Of a stretch of 64,000 nt of DNA, positions 17,556-27,315 are shown in pieces. The position numbers were made by a program, and so were the translations under genes. Position 1 is the first letter of the stretch; each line of letters starts with the position of its first letter. The DNA comes from Gillisella vitis (GTDB lineage: Bacteria > Pseudomonadota > Alphaproteobacteria > Rhizobiales > Rhizobiaceae): assembly GCF_021559775.1 (NCBI RefSeq), contig NZ_CP056048.1, forward strand, positions 124,001 to 188,000, read 5' to 3'. The notes beneath the pieces are model-generated. The model was not told where the DNA came from. It did no database searches and saw only the letters and a program-made list of their open reading frames with translations.

Positions 17556-17655
17556 CCGCGTCTGACGGGCATCGTAAACCGAAGGCTTCTGAAACAGAAT
17601 GTCGAAGCGAAGCTTTCGCTCAGGCGGGGTTTAAGGCGTTTGCGCTGTATCGTTG

Positions 17656-17693
17656 ATACCCTTTGACACGGTTTCCGCGTGTCAGAGGGTTAT
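17656..17693. terminator. Hairpin between convergent genes, probable bidirectional terminator
   Basis: CCCTTTGACACG and CGTGTCAGAGGG pair over 12 bp with one G-T wobble around a short loop. They lie between the end of the LivF-like gene and the end of the minus-strand chemoreceptor gene. The T-run is poor, so the call rests mainly on stem strength and position. Confidence 0.55.
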
Positions 17694-17772
17694 CTATACC
17701 ATTTCTGTCAGGCGTGACGCGCTCACCAACTGGACAGCATCAGGACGGCGTCCATTGTAAACAGAGCCATCC

Positions 17773-20103
17773 TCAGAACTCTTCCCAACTCTCGCCCTTC
17801 AGCGCAGCATTGCCCTGAGTGGCATAGGTCTGGCGTGATGGTGCGGCGGGCCGAGTTGCAGGTCTGGCAGGGGCTCGTCCAGTGGGCGCGTGTCCGGCCT
17901 GCCGGTTATCTCCCGTGCGGAACTGGCCGAGCAATTCGGTCAGCTTGCCGCTTTCCTGGGCCAGGCCAGCGCCGGCCGCGTTCATTTCCTCGACCATGGC
18001 CGCATTCTTCTGCGTCGCCTGGTCCATGTGGTTGACAGCGGTATTGACTTCCCCAAGCCCCACGGACTGTTCCTGCGCTGCCGTGGCGATTGCATCCATA
18101 TGCTGATTGATCGATTGGACGAGGCTGGCGATCGCCGTCAACCCTTCGCCGGTATCGTTGACCAGTTTGACGCCTTCGCTGACGGCGACTTCCGAATTGG
18201 AGACCAGCGATTTGATTTCCTTGGCGGCATTGGCCGAACGTTGCGCCAGTTCACGGACTTCCTGGGCGACGACGGCAAAGCCCTTACCTGCTTCACCGGC
18301 GCGGGCGGCTTCCACCCCGGCATTCAATGCCAGTAGATTGGTCTGGAAGGCAATCTCATCAATCACGCCGATGATCTGGCCGATCTGGCGGGAGGCGTGT
18401 TCAATGCGCTCCATTGCTGTGACAGCATTATTGACGACGACACCCGATTGCTCGGCACGGCTTTTGGTATCACGCACCAGATCACGGGCCTCGCCGGTTC
18501 GCTTCGAGGTCGCTCTCACATTGGCGGTGATTTCCTCAAGGGCTGCGGCGGTCTCTTCGAGCGAAGCAGCCTGCTGCTCGGTTCGCTTGGCCAGGTCGTC
18601 CGATGCATGCGAGATTTCGCTGCTGCCACCCGACACGGCCAGGGCAGAGCCACCGACGGCCAGAAGTGTGGTGCGCAACTGGCTGACGGAGGCGTTGAAG
18701 TCCTGGCGCAGTTCCTCGAAGCGCGGCGCAAACTCCTCGGAAATCTCACAGAGCATATCACCGGAGGCAAGTTTCTGCAGACCGCTTGCCAGCGCTCCGG
18801 TGGCGCGGGTCAGTCGCTCCTCGGCCTCCTCTTCGATACGGCGCTGCGTCTCGATGCGATCGCGCTCGGCGATCCTGCGGTTTTCCTCGGCGTTGGCCTC
18901 TAGCTCCTTGTTGCGGATGGCTGCAATCTGGAACACTTCCACGGAACGCGCCATTTCGCCCATTTCGTCCCGGCGTTTGGCGCCGGGAACGACAACCGAC
19001 AGGTCGCCGTCGGCCAATGCGCCCATGCAACGTGTCAACGCGCCGATCGGGCGAATGACCTTGCGGACGATGACGGCCAAGCCGATGATGCCGAGCGCCA
19101 ACACCAACAGGAAGAGCGCCAGGAACGACAATGTATGGGTCAGCGCTGTAGACTTTGCCGTTGCGGCATTGGCGTTCAACGTATCCATGGCAAGCGATGC
19201 GATATCCGCAACCTTCCCCAGAGCAGCCGTGGTCGGCGCTCTCCATTGATCGATTGTCAGCGGCGACTTTTCGCCCGCACTCAGTTTGGCAATGACGTCG
19301 GCGCGCATCTTAGCGTAGTCACCGGTAAAATATGCTGCATCGGCGATCTTGAAACCATCCTTGATGGCCTGGGGCGTATCCCTATGATCGACAAGCACCC
19401 GAACTGCTTTCCAGGCATAGGCGACATTGGCGTCTCCCGCGGCCAGTTTAACCTGGTTCTCAGCCGAAATCTGCTGGCCAGAGGTCACGGCGTTGTTGAG
19501 GATCAAGGCACTGCCGCCGCCAAGGGCACGGGTCGACCATGCATAGGCGCGCATCTGGATCATCGGCATCAACGCCGCGTCGAGCGTACGCATGCGGCCT
19601 TCCGCAGCCTCGGACGCCTTTTCAAGATCTGCCAGGAACGTCCCGCCCAGATCCATTGACGCCTTGGTGATGCTTGCGTCACGAGCCTCAAGCGGCTTTG
19701 CCAATTCGGCATCGATGGTTTTACGATAGGTCGCGACTTTTTCATAAGTGGCCAACACCGTTGCGATCGGCTGCGACAAGTCGGTAGCCTTGATCCCTCC
19801 AGCGATCGCTTTTGCCTCATTCATACCAGCATCGACAACCGCCCGGTTTTTCTGCACGGATTGGACGGAGCCAGCGCCATCGGCAATGGAGATCGACAGG
19901 GCGGAGGCGCTGTCGCCGCGCTCGCTGCGAAATGCCAAAAGCGCCTTGAACAACGCCTTGTCAAAACCGGTCAGTTCCGAAACTTCGGCATTGACCTGAT
20001 AGGTCCGGTACGAAGACAGCATGGAATTTCCAACCAGCACATTCAGCATAAGGCTGAGCAGGGCGAAAACGCTAATGAGCACATTTCTGATGGAGAGCGT
20101 CAT
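17773..20103 (-). CDS. Methyl-accepting chemotaxis protein
   Basis: This transmembrane chemoreceptor of about 776 aa has a first membrane helix ([16 protein letters not shown]), a periplasmic helical sensor of about 290 residues containing a NIT-like [16 protein letters not shown] stretch, a second helix ([19 protein letters not shown]), a HAMP domain ([17 protein letters not shown]) and the conserved signalling hairpin ([34 protein letters not shown]). The C-terminus ESWEEF fits the xWxxF tether for CheR/CheB. I prefer the ATG at 20103, preceded by TTGGAA, over the one at 20124. Its position beside an uptake island suggests it may sense related compounds, but that is inference. Confidence 0.93.
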   Translation of the reverse strand: MTLSIRNVLISVFALLSLMLNVLVGNSMLSSYRTYQVNAEVSELTGFDKALFKALLAFRSERGDSASALSISIADGAGSVQSVQKNRAVVDAGMNEAKAIAGGIKATDLSQPIATVLATYEKVATYRKTIDAELAKPLEARDASITKASMDLGGTFLADLEKASEAAEGRMRTLDAALMPMIQMRAYAWSTRALGGGSALILNNAVTSGQQISAENQVKLAAGDANVAYAWKAVRVLVDHRDTPQAIKDGFKIADAAYFTGDYAKMRADVIAKLSAGEKSPLTIDQWRAPTTAALGKVADIASLAMDTLNANAATAKSTALTHTLSFLALFLLVLALGIIGLAVIVRKVIRPIGALTRCMGALADGDLSVVVPGAKRRDEMGEMARSVEVFQIAAIRNKELEANAEENRRIAERDRIETQRRIEEEAEERLTRATGALASGLQKLASGDMLCEISEEFAPRFEELRQDFNASVSQLRTTLLAVGGSALAVSGGSSEISHASDDLAKRTEQQAASLEETAAALEEITANVRATSKRTGEARDLVRDTKSRAEQSGVVVNNAVTAMERIEHASRQIGQIIGVIDEIAFQTNLLALNAGVEAARAGEAGKGFAVVAQEVRELAQRSANAAKEIKSLVSNSEVAVSEGVKLVNDTGEGLTAIASLVQSINQHMDAIATAAQEQSVGLGEVNTAVNHMDQATQKNAAMVEEMNAAGAGLAQESGKLTELLGQFRTGDNRQAGHAPTGRAPARPATRPAAPSRQTYATQGNAALKGESWEEF

Positions 20104-20431
20104 GGTAAGTTCCAATGGTTGCAAATTTCAACTCATTGAAAGCCAATTTGGATAAACTGCGGTTAACGCCATCAGGCTTTTTATGACGTCTTTCCGTATA
20201 AAATTGCCAGTCTCGCCATTCGCTCGGGTATAGAGGCCTCAAAGCGGCCAGTGGCGTGAGTTTTGCATGTATGTAAAGTGTCTCATCATTTGATCAGCAG
20301 TTCGATCGGCAGTTGTGATTTCACTCATTGTCATTGTGACCCGCACCATCTTCTTGCTACACGTTTCTTGGCGATTTCATCGCTGGCCGCCTGCGAGCGG
20401 GATAATTTTTAACCTCAATTCATCCGGGTGA
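20104..20431. other. Divergent intergenic region between chemoreceptor and first monooxygenase operon
   Basis: About 330 bp must contain the promoters of both divergent genes. I see no strong -35/-10 pair, no clear palindrome and no good copy of the AATCTAT-N7-RTAGATT motif here. No short gene is supported. Confidence 0.5.
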
Positions 20432-21805
20432 ATGTCCAATATGTCTCCCAGAAAACAGATCATTCTCAATGCCTTCAACATGAATTGCGTGGGGCATATC
20501 AATCACGGGCTCTGGGCGCATCCACGCGACCGTTCGAATGACTATAAATCTCTGCGCTACTGGACTGATCTGGCCCGCACATTGGAGCGTGGTCTGTTCG
20601 ATGGGTTGTTTCTTGCCGATATTGTCGGGGTCTACGATATTTACCAGAACTCGGTCGACCTGACATTGCGGGAATCGATCCAGCTACCCGTCAACGATCC
20701 GATGCTGCTGGTATCTGGCATGGCTGCTGTGACCGACAATCTTGGTTTCGGTATTACCGTGAATACCAGTGTTGAGGCGCCCTATACCTTTGCCAGGAAA
20801 ATCTCGACGCTCGATCATCTCACCTCAGGCCGGATCGGCTGGAATATCGTCACCGGTTATCTCGACAGCGCCGCCAAGGCATTGGGCAAGACCGGCATGA
20901 CAGAGCATGACGCCCGCTATGACCAGGCCGATGACTATATGGACCTGCTGTATAAGCTTTGGGAAGGCAGCTGGGAGGAGGGGGCCGTGCGCCTCGACAA
21001 ACAGGCACGGATATATGCCGATCCTGCCAAGGTTCACAAGGTGCAGCACAACGGGCCCTATTACCAGTCCGAGGGCTACCATCTGAGCGAGCCCTCTATC
21101 CAGCGTACGCCGGTACTCTATCAGGCCGGCACATCGGGCCGGGGGCGGAAATTTGCCGCGCGCCACGCCGAATGCGTGTTTATTGGTGCCACGGACAAGG
21201 CAGCGGCGCGTAAAACCTCCCAGGCTCTGCGGGAAGAGGTGGTTGCCGCAGGTCGCCGTCCTGATGATATCAAGATCTTTCTTGGTGTTACTGTGGTGAC
21301 CGACAAAAGTCGGGAAGCCGCCGCCGACAAGCTGGCGGATTATCGCCGCTATGCCAGCCCGGAAGCGGGCCTGGCGCATTTTTCGGCTGGAAGCGGTATC
21401 GATCTCTCCCGCTACGAGCTTGATGATCCTATCCAGTACGGCCCCACCAACGCCATCCAATCCGTCACGCAGCTTGCCAAACAGAAGGGTTGGACCAAGC
21501 GGCAATTGCTGAACGAGCTTTCCATCGGCGGGCGCTATCCGCTGATCACCGGCGCGCCTGGCGACGTGGCAGAGGAACTGATGTCCTGGATCGATGAAGG
21601 CGATATCGATGGTTTCAATCTCACCCGCACTGTGACGCCGGAAAGCTACGAGGATTTTATCGAGTTTGTGGTGCCGGAACTGCAAAGCAGGGGCGCTTAC
21701 AAGACCAGCTATGGTGACGGCTCCTTGCGCCATCGGCTGTTTGGCGAAGGCAACCGGCTTCCCGCTCGCCATGCCGGCAGCCTCTATCGACACACGGAAA
21801 GGTAG
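20432..21805 (+). CDS. NtaA/DmoA-family FMN-dependent monooxygenase
   Basis: This luciferase-like flavin monooxygenase of 457 aa belongs to the group that includes dimethyl-sulfide monooxygenase DmoA, nitrilotriacetate monooxygenase NtaA and DszA. Family pieces: LNAFNMNCVGHINHGLW at the N-terminus, FDGLFLADIVGVYDIY, GRIGWNIVTGYLDSAAKA and PVLYQAGTSGRGRKFAA. It would use FMNH2 and O2 to cleave a C-S or C-N bond in the cytoplasm. It is the first gene of a unit followed by a paralogue, two SfnB-type enzymes and an aldo/keto reductase. An alternative ATG lies at 20441. The exact substrate is unknown. Confidence 0.9.
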   Translation: MSNMSPRKQIILNAFNMNCVGHINHGLWAHPRDRSNDYKSLRYWTDLARTLERGLFDGLFLADIVGVYDIYQNSVDLTLRESIQLPVNDPMLLVSGMAAVTDNLGFGITVNTSVEAPYTFARKISTLDHLTSGRIGWNIVTGYLDSAAKALGKTGMTEHDARYDQADDYMDLLYKLWEGSWEEGAVRLDKQARIYADPAKVHKVQHNGPYYQSEGYHLSEPSIQRTPVLYQAGTSGRGRKFAARHAECVFIGATDKAAARKTSQALREEVVAAGRRPDDIKIFLGVTVVTDKSREAAADKLADYRRYASPEAGLAHFSAGSGIDLSRYELDDPIQYGPTNAIQSVTQLAKQKGWTKRQLLNELSIGGRYPLITGAPGDVAEELMSWIDEGDIDGFNLTRTVTPESYEDFIEFVVPELQSRGAYKTSYGDGSLRHRLFGEGNRLPARHAGSLYRHTER

Positions 21806-21962
21806 CGCCACGACATCGCGGCGAGAACTTTTATGCCTGGCAATGTTTCCTGACTGAAGGCCCTGCATCTGAAAGCCTTCTTCAATGCCCATGACGAGTC
21901 CGCCACATTGGCAGTGCGTTTTTCTCCATGGCCCAGCCTGACAGAAAAACATACCTTCATTT

Positions 21963-21983
21963 AGTGCATAAAAAACATAGATT
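21963..21983. promoter_or_regulatory. Weak candidate sulfur-regulon site (AGTGCAT-N7-ATAGATT)
   Basis: One half site (ATAGATT, 21977-21983) is perfect. The other matches only four of seven positions but has the right spacing. It lies 64 nt upstream of the second monooxygenase start, in a 242-nt gap that could hold an internal promoter. Confidence 0.25.
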
Positions 21984-22047
21984 AACTTCAATAACCGTCA
22001 ATGTCTGCGATGCTGCCTCGGCATGTTTGCAGCAAAGGACGGCGCCG

Positions 22048-23451
22048 ATGACCAGGACAATTCACTTCAACGCCTTCGATATGAATTGCGTCGGACACCA
22101 ATCGCCTGGATTGTGGGCGCATCCGGATGACAGGTCTTATACCTATAAGGATCTGGATTACTGGCAGAATTTGGCGCGTACCCTGGAGCGCGGCATCTTT
22201 GATGGCATCTTCATTGCTGACGTGATCGGCTATTACGATGTCTATAAAGGCTCCAATTTCCACGCCATCCAGCAGGCGGCGCAAATTCCGGTCAACGATC
22301 CGTTGCAGCTGGCGGCTCCCATTGCTTTGGCCACCGAGCATTTGGGCATTGGCATTACTGCATCAACCTCGTTTGAGCATCCCTATACGTTTGCCCGCAG
22401 GCTTGCGACGGCCGACCACCACACCAAGGGCCGGGTAGGGTGGAACATTGTGACCTCCTATCTGGAGAGCGGTGCCAAGAATGTTGGCCAATCCGGCCTG
22501 AAGCGCCATGATAATCGCTATGAGATTGCCAATGAATATCTTGAGGTGATCTACAAACTGCTGGAAGGCAGCTGGGAAGAGGGCGCTATAGTCCGTGATC
22601 CAAAGGGGCGGGTTTTCACCGATCCGGCCAAGGTTCATGAAATCGGCCATAAGGGCAAGCATTTCGATGTTCCCGGCTATGGTTTGACGGAGCCATCACC
22701 GCAACGCACCCCGGTGCTGTATCAGGCAGGGGCCTCTGGTCCGGGCAAGAAATTTGCGGCGGAACATGCGGAATGCGTGTTTGTGGCAGCACCCACCAAA
22801 TCGGTGCTGAAAGCCTATGTTGCGGAGATTCGCCAGCAGGCGGCTGCGGCAGGGCGTGATCCGAATTCCTTAAAAATCTACACGCTGATCACCATCATTA
22901 CTGATGAGAGTGAGGCGAAGGCCAAGGCGAAGTTTGAAGATTACAAGCAATATGTCTCTTACGATGGCTCGCTGGTGTTCATGTCCGGCTGGAGCGGTAT
23001 TGATTTTGGCCAATATGCCCCAACCGATGTGATCCAGAAGGTGGAAACCAACGCCATCCATTCGTTTGTGGAGCATATCGCAGGCGGCGACAAATCCTGG
23101 ACCATCGAAGAACTGGCAAAATTCGGTGGCATTGGCGGATTGGGTCCGGTGTTTGTTGGTGCGCCCGATCAGGTAGCCGATATTTTGCAAGAATGGGTGG
23201 CTGACACCGATGTGGATGGCTTCAACATTGCCTATGCGGTAACGCCCGGCAGCTTTGAGGATGTGGTCAATCACATTGTGCCCGAACTGCAAAAACGTGG
23301 GGCCTATCCCACCGCCTACAAGCCGGGCACCCTGCGCGAAAAGCTGTTCGGCCAAGGGCCATATTTGCCTGCCAACCATCCCGCCGATCAATACCGCGAT
23401 ATTGAGGCATTCAAGTGCGCCCAAAAGGCTCCGCTGGCCAATGCCAGCTAA
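22048..23451 (+). CDS. NtaA/DmoA-family FMN-dependent monooxygenase (paralogue of the preceding gene)
   Basis: This 467-aa luciferase-like monooxygenase is clearly related to the product of 20432-21805. Shared pieces are FNAFDMNCVGHQSPGLWAHP, FDGIFIADVIGYYDVY, GRVGWNIVTSYLESGAKN and PVLYQAGASGPGKKFAA. The start at 22048 is chosen because AAGGA lies upstream and the family N-terminus follows directly; the open frame upstream to 21928 shows no family similarity. Two such enzymes side by side suggest two related thioether- or sulfone-type substrates, or two steps of one route. Confidence 0.9.
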   Translation: MTRTIHFNAFDMNCVGHQSPGLWAHPDDRSYTYKDLDYWQNLARTLERGIFDGIFIADVIGYYDVYKGSNFHAIQQAAQIPVNDPLQLAAPIALATEHLGIGITASTSFEHPYTFARRLATADHHTKGRVGWNIVTSYLESGAKNVGQSGLKRHDNRYEIANEYLEVIYKLLEGSWEEGAIVRDPKGRVFTDPAKVHEIGHKGKHFDVPGYGLTEPSPQRTPVLYQAGASGPGKKFAAEHAECVFVAAPTKSVLKAYVAEIRQQAAAAGRDPNSLKIYTLITIITDESEAKAKAKFEDYKQYVSYDGSLVFMSGWSGIDFGQYAPTDVIQKVETNAIHSFVEHIAGGDKSWTIEELAKFGGIGGLGPVFVGAPDQVADILQEWVADTDVDGFNIAYAVTPGSFEDVVNHIVPELQKRGAYPTAYKPGTLREKLFGQGPYLPANHPADQYRDIEAFKCAQKAPLANAS

Positions 23452-23485
23452 ATTCTCATCCCAATTTCAAGCAACGAGGCACGAT

Positions 23486-24754
23486 ATGGGTACCGTTACT
23501 GACACCAAGATCGACTACACCGTTCACCCGCGCGTCAATTCCAACGATCCGGTAGCGCCGCGCCCGCGTCCAGCCGTGCCAGCCCATATTGTGCAATCCG
23601 ATGCCGAGGCGATTGAGATTGCAAAGCGGCTGGCCGAGCGCTTCAAGGTCAATGCTGCCTTGCGTGACCGGGAAGGACTGTTGCCGATTGCCGAGCTGGA
23701 TGAATATTCCCAAAGCGGGCTGTGGAGCATCAACGTGCCAAAGGCCTATGGCGGGCCGGAAGTGTCCTATGCCACGCTTGCCAAGGTGATCTCCACCATC
23801 GCGAGCGCCGATCCTGCCATTGCGCAAGTGACGCAAAACCATTTGGCCATTGTTGCCACCGTTGATCTCGATGGCACCGAAGAGCAGAAACAATTGTTCT
23901 TTGGCTGGGCTTTGCAGGGCTTGCGCTACGGCAATGCATTTTCGGAATTGAAGAGCAAGACCGTTGCCGATTTTGAAACCAAGGTCGTGCATGACGGCGA
24001 TGACGTGATCGTCAATGGCGAGAAATTCTACACCACCGGAGCCCTTCTCTCGCATGTGGTGCCAATTGTTGGTGTTGATGAAACCGGGCAAGGCTATCTG
24101 GTGTTTGCCGACCGCGAAGCACCCGGCCTGACCGTGACCAACAATTGGTCCAGCTTTGGTCAGCGCACCACGGCCTCTGGCTCGGTGAAGATCGAAAATG
24201 TGCGGGTGCCGAAGGTTCGCGCCCTGAAAGTCACCTCGTTTGAGCATCCCACCGTCGGTGGTCCGGTGTCGCAGATCATCCAGTCGGCCATTGACGCAGG
24301 CATCGCCCGTGGCGCGATTGATGATACCATCAGTTTTGTCAAAACCCTCAGCCGTCCGTGGATTGATAGCGGCAAGCAAAAGGCCAGCGAAGACCTGTTC
24401 ACCATCGCCGCCATTGGTGATCTGAAAATTCGGCTGCATGCGGCGGAAGCGCTGCTGGAGATTGCTGGCCGCAGCATTGATGCCGCGCGGGCCAATTCCA
24501 CGCTGGAAACCGTCTCGGAAGCCACCATCAAGACTGGCGAATCCAAGGTGCTAACCACCGAGATCGCCATTCTCTCCACCAACAAGCTGTTTGAACTGGC
24601 CGGAACCCGCTCAACATTGGCGGAACATGGTCTGGATCGCCACTGGCGCAATGCGCGGGTGCATACATTGCATGATCCGGTGCGTTGGAAATTCTATCAC
24701 GTTGGAAATTACTATCTGAATGGCGAGCATCCACCGCGCCATGCGTGGAACTGA
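23486..24754 (+). CDS. SfnB/DszC-family acyl-CoA-dehydrogenase-like monooxygenase
   Basis: This 422-aa protein has an acyl-CoA dehydrogenase fold but belongs to the sulfur branch typified by SfnB and DszC, which use reduced flavin to oxygenate sulfur compounds rather than to desaturate acyl-CoA. Seen: EYSQSGLWSINVPKAYGG, AQVTQNHLAIV, GNAFSELKSKT, GEKFYTTGALLSH, SFGQRTTASGSVKIENVRVP and the C-terminal TLHDPVRWKFYHVGNYYLNG. The ATG has GAGG upstream; the longer open frame from 23255 overlaps the previous gene. It pairs with the paralogue that follows after nine nt. Confidence 0.88.
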   Translation: MGTVTDTKIDYTVHPRVNSNDPVAPRPRPAVPAHIVQSDAEAIEIAKRLAERFKVNAALRDREGLLPIAELDEYSQSGLWSINVPKAYGGPEVSYATLAKVISTIASADPAIAQVTQNHLAIVATVDLDGTEEQKQLFFGWALQGLRYGNAFSELKSKTVADFETKVVHDGDDVIVNGEKFYTTGALLSHVVPIVGVDETGQGYLVFADREAPGLTVTNNWSSFGQRTTASGSVKIENVRVPKVRALKVTSFEHPTVGGPVSQIIQSAIDAGIARGAIDDTISFVKTLSRPWIDSGKQKASEDLFTIAAIGDLKIRLHAAEALLEIAGRSIDAARANSTLETVSEATIKTGESKVLTTEIAILSTNKLFELAGTRSTLAEHGLDRHWRNARVHTLHDPVRWKFYHVGNYYLNGEHPPRHAWN

Positions 24755-24763
24755 GGCAGGCTG

Positions 24764-26026
24764 ATGCGCACGACAGATCGTACACTCCACCGTCAGGCGG
24801 CCCTCACGGCTGGCCGCCCAGCGCCCCATATTCCGCCACGCCGCATCAAGGCGCATGTGATCAAGGATGATGCTGAGGCAATAGCTGTTGCCAAGGAATT
24901 GGCGCGTGACTTTGCCGTGGGTGCGGCAGAACGTGATCGGCAGCGGCGTTTGCCTGTGGCCGAGATTGAGCGTTTCTCCCAAAGTGGGCTTTGGGCCATC
25001 ACCGTGCCAAAGGCCTATGGCGGCGCTGGCGTATCGACGGTGACGCTGGCGGAGGTGACGGCCATCATCTCGGCAGCAGATTCCTCCATCGGGCAGATTC
25101 CGCAAAACCATTTCTATATGGTGGAAGCGCTGCGGTTGTCTGGTTCTGATGCGCAGAAGGCCCATTACTTCCAACGGGTTCTGGATGGGGATCGGTTGGG
25201 CAATGCCTTTACCGAAATCGGCACCAAAACCCCGGTGGATTACAAGACCCATTTTGCGGAGCGCGATGGCAAGTTGCTGTTGAACGGGCAAAAATTCTAC
25301 GCCACGGGATCGCTGTTTGCTCATATCATTGTTGCCGTTGCCAAAGGTCCGAATGGTCGCGTGCATCTGGTGTTTATCGATCGCGCCACACCCGGTCTTG
25401 ATCTGGTGGATGACTGGACCTCCTTTGGTCAGCGCTCCACCGGCAGCGGCACGGTGACCTTTGACGATGTGGAAATCACCCCGTTTCAGGTGGTGGATCA
25501 TGATGAGAATTTCGATAAGCCAACGCCGATGGGACCATTTGCCCAGATCATCCATTCGGCAGTGCAAGTTGGTATTGCGCGGGGTGCTTTGGCTGAAACC
25601 ATCTCCTATGTCCGCGCCCATGCAAGGCCGTTTTTCGAGCTGAGTATTGAGCATGGCTATGAAGACCCACACACCATCCACGCGGTGGGAGATGTCTCCA
25701 TCCGCGTGCATGCCGCCGATGCGCTTTTGGCGCGGGCCGGGCGCATTCTGGATATTGCAACGGCCAATCCCACCGCGCAAACCGTGGCGGAAGCCTCAAT
25801 TGCCGTGGCCGAAGTGAAAGCGTTGGGCACGGAAGTGGCGCAATTGGCGGCCACCAAGCTGATCGAGCTTGGCGGTGCGCGCTCCACGTTGGATGCCTAT
25901 GGGCTGGATCGCTATTGGCGCAATGCTCGCACCCATTCGCTGCACGATCCAGTGCGCTGGAAATATCACCATATCGGCAATTTCTACCTGAATGATCAGC
26001 TGCCCCCACGCCACGGGGCGATCTGA
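24764..26026 (+). CDS. SfnB/DszC-family acyl-CoA-dehydrogenase-like monooxygenase (paralogue)
   Basis: This 420-aa second SfnB/DszC-type flavoprotein in the same operon shares with its neighbour RFSQSGLWAITVPKAYGG, GNAFTEIGTKTPVDYKT, NGQKFYATGSLFAH, SFGQRSTGSGTVTFDDVEI and LHDPVRWKYHHIGNFYLND. Such paralogous pairs could form a heteromer or act on successive oxidation states. Like the monooxygenases, it needs reduced flavin from a reductase that is not encoded in this window. Confidence 0.88.
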   Translation: MRTTDRTLHRQAALTAGRPAPHIPPRRIKAHVIKDDAEAIAVAKELARDFAVGAAERDRQRRLPVAEIERFSQSGLWAITVPKAYGGAGVSTVTLAEVTAIISAADSSIGQIPQNHFYMVEALRLSGSDAQKAHYFQRVLDGDRLGNAFTEIGTKTPVDYKTHFAERDGKLLLNGQKFYATGSLFAHIIVAVAKGPNGRVHLVFIDRATPGLDLVDDWTSFGQRSTGSGTVTFDDVEITPFQVVDHDENFDKPTPMGPFAQIIHSAVQVGIARGALAETISYVRAHARPFFELSIEHGYEDPHTIHAVGDVSIRVHAADALLARAGRILDIATANPTAQTVAEASIAVAEVKALGTEVAQLAATKLIELGGARSTLDAYGLDRYWRNARTHSLHDPVRWKYHHIGNFYLNDQLPPRHGAI

Positions 26027-26097
26027 CCTTCAATTTTTCTATCCGCCGGGTGCATCTTCCTGCGCCCGGCTTTTTCTTGACCATAGGAAACCATAAC

Positions 26098-27141
26098 ATG
26101 ACCTATCAGCCTGATCTCAAGCGCTATGATAACGCCCAGTTTCGCCGCACAGGCCGAAGTGGGCTGAAACTGCCTGCACTTTCCTTTGGCCTCTGGCATA
26201 ATTTTGGCGATACCACCCCGGTGGAAACCCAACGCTCGATCCTGTTCAAGGCCTTTGATCTGGGCATTACCCATTTCGATCTCGCCAACAATTACGGCCC
26301 ACCAGCGGGCAGTGCCGAGATCAACTTTGGCCGCATCCTGCGCGAGGATTTTGCAGGTCTGCGGGATGAGCTGATCATTTCCACCAAGGCAGGTTGGGAT
26401 ATGTGGCCGGGGCCTTATGGTCGTGGCGGCGGCTCGAAAAAGGCGCTGCTCTCTAGCCTTGATCAGAGCCTGACACGGCTGGGTGTCGATTATGTCGATA
26501 TCTTCTATTCCCACCGCTATGATGCTGAAACGCCGCTGGAAGAAACCGCAGATGCACTGGCGCAGGCCGTGCGTCAGGGCAAGGCGCTGTATGTGGGTAT
26601 TTCATCCTATTCTGGCACCAAGACCCGCGAGATTGCGGCCCTGTTGAAAGAGCGGCAGGTGCCACTGTTGATCAATCAGCCCGCCTATAACCTGTTCAAC
26701 CGCTGGATTGAAAAAGACCTGATTGATGCCGCCGATGAAGTCGGCGCTGGGATCATTGCGTTTACGCCACTGGCACAAGGCCTTCTGACCAACAAATACC
26801 TCAACGGCATTCCAGAAGACGCCCGCGTCAACCGCCCCGGCGGTGATTTCCTGCGGCCAGAACATTTGAAGGAAGAAAACATTGTGCGTGCCCGCGCCTT
26901 GAATGAGATTGCCGCCCGCCGTGGCCAATCGCTGGCGCAGTTAGCGATTGCATGGGTCTTGCGCGATCCGCGCGTGACCTCGGCGCTGATTGGAGCCAGT
27001 TCTGCCCGGCAGATTCAGGAAAATGTCGATGCTTTGAACAATCTTTCCTTCACAACCGAAGAGCTGGCGGAGATTGATCGCTACGCCGTAGAAGGCGGCA
27101 TCAACCTCTGGGAAAAGCCTTCCCACGATCAAGTGGTGTAA
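26098..27141 (+). CDS. Aldo/keto reductase (YghZ-like)
   Basis: This 347-aa NADPH-dependent reductase of the AKR superfamily is close in layout to L-glyceraldehyde-3-phosphate reductase YghZ. The catalytic tetrad is visible: D61 and Y66 (HFDLANNYG), K97 (STKAG) and H139 (YSHRYD). The ATG follows GGAAACCATAAC; the longer frame from 26050 is unlikely. As the last gene of a monooxygenase operon, it could reduce the aldehyde left when a C-S bond is oxidatively cleaved, much as a partner AKR does in sulfosugar monooxygenase routes. That role is an inference. Confidence 0.9.
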   Translation: MTYQPDLKRYDNAQFRRTGRSGLKLPALSFGLWHNFGDTTPVETQRSILFKAFDLGITHFDLANNYGPPAGSAEINFGRILREDFAGLRDELIISTKAGWDMWPGPYGRGGGSKKALLSSLDQSLTRLGVDYVDIFYSHRYDAETPLEETADALAQAVRQGKALYVGISSYSGTKTREIAALLKERQVPLLINQPAYNLFNRWIEKDLIDAADEVGAGIIAFTPLAQGLLTNKYLNGIPEDARVNRPGGDFLRPEHLKEENIVRARALNEIAARRGQSLAQLAIAWVLRDPRVTSALIGASSARQIQENVDALNNLSFTTEELAEIDRYAVEGGINLWEKPSHDQVV

Positions 27142-27174
27142 GGGAAGATCGGACCAATGGTCACACTCAACGTC

Positions 27175-27272
27175 ACCCTCGGGCCTGTCCCGAGGGTCTG
27201 CTCCCTGCGATTATGTCACTGATCTTGATTGCTAAATTGAATGTGGCAGATGCTCGGCACAGGGCCGAGCAT
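27175..27272. repeat. Rhizobial-type intergenic palindrome pair, possible bidirectional terminator
   Basis: There are two hairpins between convergent genes: ACCCTCGGG/CCCGAGGGT (27175-27197) and ATGCTCGG/CCGAGCAT (27250-27272). The wording CCTCGGGCCTGTCCCGAGG followed by a GCTCGG...CCGAGCATGACG arm resembles mosaic palindromes that are abundant between genes in Rhizobiaceae. That resemblance is from memory, not from a search. Confidence 0.55.
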
Positions 27273-27315
27273 GACGTCGAGGATGGATTAGGGCGTCATC
27301 AATCCGCACATTTTG

